Made by a program: the position numbers and the translations under genes. A stretch of 64,000 bases of DNA from Nectonema munidae (lineage: Eukaryota; Nematomorpha; Nectonematoida; Nectonematidae), in NCBI GenBank assembly GCA_030549495.1, contig JAUIRK010000227.1:270273-334272 (forward strand), given 5' to 3'. The notes beneath the pieces were generated by a model that saw only the letters and a program-made list of their open reading frames with translations, searched no databases and was not told the DNA's origin. Below, piece by piece: positions 56,947 to 64,000 of this stretch. The number at the start of each line of letters is the position of its first letter. Position 1 is the first letter of the stretch.

Positions 56947-57996
56947 CTAAACACATTTTTTACAGTGAAGTGCAATGTGACTAGTGGTGTCATTCAAGGA
57001 AGCGTGATTGGTCTTTTACTCTTCAATTTATACATCAATGATTTGACCTTTATAACAAAAACAAGCTTGAAATTATTCGCCTACGATCTGAAGATATATA
57101 ATGTATCAACAAAAGCATCGCAAAAACTTTTACAGAACGATCTCTTCGCTCTTCACGAGTGGTGCAACGACTGGAAGATGGATCTCAATTTCTCTAAGTG
57201 TAATCACTTGCAAATTGGCACACAGAACAGTTTCAGGTACTACATTGGCGGCTACGACATAAAACGTGTTGACTGTATCAACGACCTTGGTGTCACTCTT
57301 GACAAAGACCTTAAATTCGAGGCTCATTTCTTAAATGCAATGTCAAAAGCATATTCAGTCTTCTTCCAAATTTATAAAGGCTTCTCTGTGTTTGATGCCG
57401 ATATAGCATTACCAGTGTATAAAGCCCTAATAACCCCGCACCTCGAGTATGGCAATGTAGTAGCACATCCAACACGTGCTAAAGATATGAAAAGCTTAGA
57501 AAAAGTGCAGAGATTTATTACGAAGAAGATTGAAGGCTTCCTTAATTTAGAATATGAAGAAAGGATGCGCATGTTATCTCTACCATCTCTCACCTATAGG
57601 TATAAGCGCAACGATATGATCATGACCTACAATATAGTTCACGGAAATATGAAAATAAAATCTAGTGTTCTGCCCGAATTCTCCTCAAGAAGCTCCAGAG
57701 TTCATAAAAAACAATTCAAAAAAGCAAGATGTGCAAAAGCATTTTTAAGATCTTCCTTTTCGAATAGAATCATAAATGAGTGGAACAAACTACCTGAAGA
57801 CATTGTGGATGCACCATCACTCAACGTTTTCAAAAATCGCCTTGATTCCTACTGGAGAGACGAGGTTTTTATATTTAAATAGCTGAATACATTTTGACAT
57901 GATTGTTTTTTCTGTATTGATGCGATCCTAACTAGCTTTTCATTAGCTTATTTTTTCGCTTAATAAATTTATGTTATGTTATTTATGTTATGTTAT
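56947..57996 (+). mobile_element. 5'-truncated LINE with TTATG tail
   Basis: The copy starts in the RT domain (VTSGVIQGSVIGLLLFNLYI) and is open to the stop at 57882. The catalytic FADD box reads FAYD (KLFAYDLKIY), so one catalytic Asp is Tyr and the RT would be inactive. Downstream are HEWCNDWKMDLNFSKC, DLGVTLDKDLKFEAHF, LITPHLEYGNVVAHP, RYKRNDMIMTYNIVHGNMKI and INEWNKLPEDIVDAP. The 3' untranslated region ends in interrupted TTATG repeats (57969-57996). It belongs to the same lineage as 1-685/4652-4760 and 45780-46513. Confidence 0.9.
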
Positions 57997-57997
57997 A

Positions 57998-58199
57998 TAC
58001 AATTGATGCGCGGTGAAAAAGAATAAATAATTCGCTTTGAAAGCGGAGAAGAGGCCCTTAAGGACCACTTGGTATTGACCCCAAACGAAATAAAATAAAA
58101 GAATAAAGGATGCAAAAAATATGTTGTTCAGAATTAATATCTTGAAGATAAAAAACAGAAGAAAAATATTAATGTTCATTAAATTTAAAACAATATTTT
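57998..58199. other. Short spacer between LINE copies
   Basis: No supported feature. Confidence 0.4.
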
Positions 58200-59350
58200 G
58201 ACACGAAAAACAGTTAGAAATATAACACTTTGTATTTTTGTAATCATAATGAGGTGTAGTCGTATTTCTCTTTTGAATATCGACAAAGGAAAGGTGTATT
58301 ATGATGAATTCAATAACTTCCTAACGAGAAATAATAGGACTTATATGAAATTGTTTGTCGGTATATGTGTAACTTGAAACAAGGGGTTTTGAAATAGTAG
58401 TGATATCTTGAAGGAAAGCAATCAGAACATTGTTTAAGGTTAAATATAAAGCATAAGGTAACATTGAATGAAAAAACTTATAGAGCAAAAGTCTAACACA
58501 ATTTTGATAAATTTCATATAATTTCAAAGGTTTATTATTAAAGAAGATTTGATTTGTGTGATGAAACTTATGCGTGTTGAATGTTAAATGTAAAGCTTTT
58601 TTTGTATAGAAAAGAGCTTCCTAAAAAAATTAAAATGACCAACACCTTCTATATCTAAACAGGGGTTATCAAACTACGGTCCGCGAAGTAAGTTATATTG
58701 ATAAGTGTTACAAAATAAGTATTTTTGAAATATATTCTGTTCACTCCACTTTTTATGTATCCTCAGTTTATCAACTTTGTCACATCCATACCACAAACAC
58801 CGAAAATTTGCTTTATTTTGTTTTAAACGAGTATTAATAGGAATTGCATAATACCTGTGTTCTTTAACTTTTCAATATTCTGGCCCGCGTTTTTCAAATT
58901 TTGGGTAATCCGGTCCGCTTCAAGAAAAGTTTGGTGACCCCTGATAATCTAATATTTTAAAATGACGCTTCAAAGTTGTGAAATGTGTTTTACTTTCATT
59001 TAAAAATAGATTATTCTTGGTTAACTAATTATGAATTATTATCAAAATTTGGGTCAAGATTAATTGTGCTGATTTGACATCTATACTTCTATCAAATTGA
59101 ATAATGATAAAAATATAACCTGCGAACAGAAGCATTCTATATTTATATTAGCGGTGAAGATATCATTTATGAATATATAAAATTGACCGAATATTTAACG
59201 TTGAGGTACGCCAGAAGTTACTTCAGATTCATAAGATTTGGAGCTATGGATAGATACAATTAGTCGATTATCTTGTGAAAAGATAGCCTCAAATTGGGAG
59301 GCATTGATTTGCATTTCAATCATTAATTTGATTCGTTGCTGAAAATCATG
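58200..59350 (-). pseudogene. LINE reverse transcriptase remnant, split by a hAT MITE
   Basis: On the minus strand, 58944-59350 contains ESEVTSGVPQ, then a decayed FGQFYIFINDIF and, before the MITE, FDNNSWLTKNNLFLNESKTH. On the other side of the MITE, 58320-58640 reads LFSIQKKALHLTFNTHKFHH and LKLYEIYQNCVRLLLYKFFH. This matches KKTLRVVFNLHPISHTNRIF and LYKFLHNMLP of the LINE at 18747-23140. About 95 residues of the expected protein are missing at the MITE. It is old, with many frame changes. Confidence 0.75.
58660..58943. mobile_element. hAT MITE, family 1 (284 bp), nested in a LINE
   Basis: The ends are CAGGGGTTATCAAAC (58660) and, inverted, CAGGGGTCACCAAAC (from 58943). It is the inverted-orientation homologue of 36995-37285. 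Both flanks contain ATCTAA, but an exact 8-bp duplication cannot be read. Confidence 0.88.
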
Positions 59351-59689
59351 TTATGATTTACGAAGCGTTACAAATATGTGAGCATCACATCTGTGTGTGG
59401 TATATACTTATAAAAAACGTTAGATAATTATTTAAATGAAAAGTTTCTTCATTAGCAATGATAAAATTAATAAACTTTTGGGCTTTTTAAAATTTTTTTC
59501 TCTTTCATTTCAACAATTCTATGTTATCTATTGTGAATAATTTTTCTTATATGATAATGTGGACCATTGGGTCATATGCTACAATGAATTGTGTTGAATT
59601 GAATTTCCTTTGGATTTGCATTACTTTTTAAAATAGTTTTTCTTTCAATCATATCTTGTATTTTTTGAATAGTTTTTTATAAATCAAAA
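59351..59689. other. AT-rich spacer before the I-group LINE
   Basis: No feature. Base composition changes sharply at about 59690, which marks the 5' truncation point of the LINE. Confidence 0.5.
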
Positions 59690-60261
59690 AGTCACCGCCA
59701 GAACAACACTCATAAAAAACGGTCTAAATGCTAATGACTTACCTCCACAAAAACCAAAATTCATACTACGTGGCATCCCTACCGATATAACATTAACACA
59801 AATCACAAAATCTATTGAAGAACAAAACCCACACCTTAACACTATAGGCAAACTTGATAATCCCATACAACTAGGAAAAACCAGCACATATAGCTATACT
59901 ATAATCTTAGAACAAAGCAACCCAGAAATATATAAATACTTATGTACTCAACCCAAAATCTTTCTAGGCCACCACCTACTAACCCTCACCACACTAAAAC
60001 CAAAAGTTAAACAATGCGAAAATGCATAAAATACGGTCATATATCTTCAAAATGCAACGCATCTTTACCTAACTGTGCGCACTGCGGCCACCGTGGGCAT
60101 GCTACTTCATCCTGTACCCTACTAAATGACAATAGCAAAATTTCTTGCATAAATTGTCAGCAACCACACTTTGCAACATCTAAACTCTGTAGTTTCTATA
60201 TAAATCATAACAATCTAATCATATCTCAACATAACCAAATCATAGATAACTACTCATGCTA
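59690..60261 (+). pseudogene. LINE ORF1 (nucleic-acid-binding protein), C-terminal part
   Basis: The frame from about 59692 reads KPKFILRGIPTDITLTQITK and FLGHHLLTLTTLKPKVKQC. After a one-base change at an A run (about 60020) come three Cys knuckles: CEKCIKYGHISSKC, CAHCGHRGHATSSC and CINCQQPHFATSKLC. It ends at a stop at 60260-60262. This RRM-like-plus-knuckle layout is that of ORF1 proteins in the I/R1/Jockey group. The N-terminus is missing. Confidence 0.8.
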
Positions 60262-63200
60262 ACTATTTTACATATAAATCTAAATCACTCAAAAGCTGCT
60301 TGGGACAACCTTCACAACATCTTACACTCACACACTTCGACATTATATCAATAAATGAACCATACATTCATATCCCACACCAAATAGCCGACTACGTACT
60401 CCTACACATACCTCCACTAACAGCATACTCAGCCTGTATATTCATAAAACAATCAATTACTAATACACCACTATATCAATACTCTAACTCAAACTACTTC
60501 TTCACACTTATTCCCTCAAATTCCAAATCCTTACTCTTCTGCTCTCTCTACTCCCAACCTTCCTTAAACCACCCCGTACCTAACAACTTCTCTCAATCAC
60601 TTACCCAAATCAAACATAACATAGACAACAACTAGCACTTAGTTATATCCACCGACTTAAATGATAGATCCTCCTCTGGGACATAAAATCAAATAAACGA
60701 GGCTCACTCACACTCAAATTTCTAGCATCACACAATCTAACAATAGCCAACATCGATAAATCCTCAACCTTTAGACGACTGCATCTAAACAACATATATC
60801 AATCACACAACAATTTAACCATCAATTCCAACCAAAGAAAAAATATAGTTCACAACTGGCACATCTCAGACATCCCATCCGCTTCCGACCACACATACAT
60901 AACCTTTCAAATCGACCTCACTACTAAACCCTCAAAAAGTCCAAATCCTAATTATGGCAAAAAATATTCTGGACAGCATTTCTTCGCAATCTTAAATCTA
61001 AGCTAGACAACATCACCATGACCACAGATACAACAAACAATTTCGAAACATCTGCTCTTCAACTCAACAAGTCCATCACAGCAAGCATTCACGCCGCAAC
61101 TCCTACAAACCAGCTTCCTAAAAGACAGCACGCTACTTTTTGGAACAGTACTTTAAACAACCTCAAACAACAATTATGCAAATCCTTAAAAAATCTAAGA
61201 AAAACCAACACTCACAATAACATTCAACATTACTTCTTCCTTAAAACTCAATATCAATCAGAAATTAAAAAAGCTAAAAAACAAGCCTGGAAACATTTTT
61301 GTAATCAAACTCCAACAAACCGATGGTCAATCATCAACAAACTTACACACAAAAAACACATAGCATCACTCTCTAATCTCCTTTCAAATAATCAAGGTTC
61401 AATATTTATCAACCACCCTCCACTTAACACTCTATTTCCCGCCGACACTAATGTAACCGACAATATTACCCAAACACTTACTAGAATAGAAACAAAAACA
61501 TACCTACTAAATAACTCCATTAACTCTTTCCCAGCAATTACAATCAAAGAACTAAACAAAACCATTGATTCTATGAAAACAAAATCTTCCAGCAGCCTTG
61601 ACTTCATCTCTACTAAACACGTAAAGAAAGCATACCACATACTACACCCTCATCTCCTCAACATATTTAACGCCTGCCTCAGACTAAGCTATTTCCCAAA
61701 TATTTGGAAAATATGCAAACTAGTGCTAATCCCCAAACCAAATCGAAACCACAATTAAATTAAAAACTGGCGACCAATTTCTCTATTACCAACCCTAGGC
61801 AAAATCCTTGAAAAAACTCTACGAAAACGCATGATCCACTACATCTTCAAAAATAACCTAATACACCCGAATCAATTCGCATATTTACCAAATAAAAGCA
61901 CCGGATTAGCCCTATCTCGCCTAACCCTTTACCTAGAAAAAACACTAAATAACCAAAATATCGCAACAACCACATTTCTTGATATCGAAAATGCTTTCAA
62001 CGCAGCATGGCACCCTGCAATCATCAAAAACCTCATCGATAAAAAATACCCCACATACATAATCAAATTCATAAACAACTACCTTCAAAAGCGCATTCTC
62101 ATCCTATTACATAACAACAATACATACATTCAGAAACTAAATTTCTGCACTCCGCTAGGGGGTAGCCTATCAAATATCCTATGCCTAAACCTCATCAACC
62201 CCATTCTTAATTTTATCAACTCAAAATCCGACTTTGCCCAATGCTACTCTGATGACATCTTATTCACTTTCTCAAACACACTATAACTAAACAACATCAA
62301 TCGCACTGCTAATTTAATCACACAAATACAAACAATGGCCACCAACTACAAGGTCTCCTTCCACTCAAACAAACTAAAACTTCTACACAAAACTCTCACC
62401 AACCCTATTCTCTCTAAGAAAAGCTATCTCATATAAGTGGGGTCTTCATCCAAAAATCTCAAAGTACATCTACAAATCTATCATACTTCCAGTCATATAA
62501 TATGGCTCACTTGCCTGGGGTAGCTCACTCAAATTCCAAAACTCACTAACCCATCTCAACAAAATACACCGCCTTTGCTTACTCACAATAACAAACGCAT
62601 TTCACACTACTTCTACAGCAAAACTTGAACTTCTTACACATACTCTACCCTTACACCTAAACCTTAAGAAAAACATAATTAAAAAATATCTTACTAACTT
62701 CCACTCTACACCAGCTCCACATAACTTCACGAACCTTTACTCAACTAACACCTCGTCCTCGCTCACCTTTTTCATTTCCATTCTTGAACAATATATGCCA
62801 CAACTTACTCACTACCAAGTTTTTCCACATCTAGACCCATACTCCCTAATTCACCCATCGAAATCGACCGCATATTCAACTCATATATGCCACCACAAAT
62901 TCTTAGCACTCAACTCCATAAAACACCAACGCAACTCAAATGCGCACCACCAACTCTCAATTTTTACCGACGGTTCAAAATCACGCAACAAAGCAACCGC
63001 TGCATGCGCCTTTTTCAATCACAATACAAGCACTCCCTTCTTCACACAACAAATGCAGACAGACAATAACACCTCCGCATACGAAACTGAAACCCTAGCA
63101 CTCCTAAAATCGTGCAATCACATCATTGATTACCTAACCTTCTTTACATCCAAATTCAAGCACATAATCTTTTTCACAGACTCACAAAACATAATAAAAG

Positions 63201-63860
63201 ACCAACAACTCAACAGAAAAATTCCCCTTTCAACACTAAACATGGCCAAGAAATTAATCAACCTAAGCAACCATTTCTCAATTAAACTTTCTGGTGTCCC
63301 GCCCATTCCTCTTCCTTTGAAAATTTTTTAGTAGATCTCTTATGTAAATCTACATCCATAACATCATAACATGTCTTAACCCACACCCTCCCTCTATCCA
63401 TCTTTGAAACATCCATAAATATCTTAACTACAAACGAATGGCTTTACTCAAATAACATACCTACTCCCTTATCCCAATTTGCACTAAATAAAAACATTAC
63501 TCTTCCTCGCAACATTATAAGATGGTTCACCTCACATTGCCCTTGTTACGCTTACTTCCACAATTTTAATTTGCACTCTAATCCTTTTGCAGATTCGGCT
63601 GGCCTCATATTGAAACTCTAATTCATATTATCCTCTATTGCCCAATATCCTCATCAGAACGAACCAAACTCATTGAAAAAACTTATTTATATATTAAAGA
63701 TCTTCCTTACTCTCTAGTAAAATTCTTATTATACCCCAAAATCATTCACCACATCTCTCTTTTCCTTAATATAATAGAACCATTACTCTCTACCCATCAA
63801 AACTTAACCCCACCCTTATTAAACACCTTGCATAATCACACACAGGCAACCTAATTTATA
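60258..63860 (+). pseudogene. LINE ORF2: AP endonuclease, RT and RNase H, broken
   Basis: The start ATG at 60258 overlaps the ORF1 stop region (MLTILHINLNHSKAAWDNL). Endonuclease motifs are DIISINEPYIHIPHQIADYV and, later, ISTDLN and SASDHTYITFQ (about 60640-60910). RT motifs are NWRPISLLPTLGKILEKTL (61760-61820), NQFAYLPNKSTGLALSRL, TTTFLDIENAFNAAWHPA, and CYSDDILFTF, where YADD is YSDD. RNase H follows at about 62950-63320: IFTDGSKSRNKATAACAFF, YETETLALL, IIFFTDSQN and, in a shifted frame, WCPAHSSSFENFLVDLL. The C-terminal ETLIHIILYCPI motif is at about 63610-63645. At least five breaks. Confidence 0.85.
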
Positions 63861-64000
63861 CTCTTTCACCTCACTAAGCTTCCTTATTTCTACTTTAGAT
63901 CCTAAACCCAATACCCATCCTTACAAATCCCCAAGTTAGCAATTAATGAAAGTATATCAACCAACGTTGGAAAGTGCTTAGATATCTCCTACCTACCTAC

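Larger units (their letters stand above)
59690..64000 (+). mobile_element. I-group (R1/LOA/Jockey-like) LINE with RNase H, 5'-truncated
   Basis: The element holds the end of ORF1 with CCHC knuckles, then ORF2 with AP endonuclease, RT, RNase H and a C-terminal HC-type motif, in the order typical of the I group. The plus strand is markedly rich in A and C and poor in G along the whole element. It appears to end near the window edge, where CTAC repeats begin (cctacctacctac at 63988-64000), possibly a 3' microsatellite tail. Several stops and frame changes make it inactive. Confidence 0.85.

Noticed and set aside
59684-59887. Minus-strand frame of 67 residues
   Set aside because: It is the shadow of the LINE ORF1 coding strand.
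1-64000. LTR retroelements, Polintons or CRISPR arrays
   Set aside because: No long terminal repeats, integrase, capsid-type proteins or regularly spaced palindromic repeats with unique spacers were recognised; the tandem arrays have no spacers.

Overview
The window is AT-rich eukaryotic (metazoan) DNA made mostly of transposable elements at different stages of decay, with a few short spliced exons that look like host genes. The mix of hAT, piggyBac, pogo/Tigger, Helitron and several LINE lineages, together with small introns (51 to about 350 bp), suggests an AT-rich invertebrate, most likely an arthropod. The sequence alone does not fix the species. I found no bacterial-type operon, CRISPR array, rRNA or functional tRNA, and no LTR, retrovirus-like or Polinton element.

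Layout. 1-4.76 kb: a decayed plus-strand LINE split by a 4-kb hAT element. 7.37-8.61 kb: a young satellite array of six 192-bp units. 9.3-12.3 kb: a broken minus-strand LINE. 13.3-16.5 kb: two piggyBac copies, the first with a 51-bp intron in its transposase. 17.6-18.5 kb: a pogo/Tigger deletion derivative. 18.75-23.14 kb: an almost intact two-ORF LINE on the minus strand with one homopolymer frameshift in ORF2. 27.2-28.8 kb: a BED-finger hAT. 30.3-34.3 kb: two copies of a dispersed repeat; one carries a MITE and the other is the matching empty site. 32.1-32.9 kb (minus) and 37.95-38.40 kb (plus): phase-consistent exons that look like the 3' ends of two unidentified host genes, each with a polyadenylation signal. 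42.22 kb: a canonically spaced TATA/Initiator promoter with a downstream splice donor. 45.4-47.3 kb: an old tandem array of about 150-bp units interrupted by a LINE insertion. 50.4-53.5 kb: a Helitron helicase fragment bounded by a perfect 28-bp inverted repeat of its own 3' terminus. 56.9-59.4 kb: two LINE remnants, one holding a hAT MITE. 59.7-64.0 kb: a strongly base-skewed I-group LINE with RNase H that runs to the window edge.

Small non-autonomous DNA transposons can be delimited to the base in several places by terminal inverted repeats and 8-bp target duplications: 30488-30838, 33112-33309, 36995-37285, 43766-44101 and 47560-48045. Another lies at 58660-58943. They, the nested insertions and the paralogous empty site give a relative history of the locus. 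Several coding elements are broken mainly at homopolymer runs, so some breaks could be sequencing errors rather than decay.
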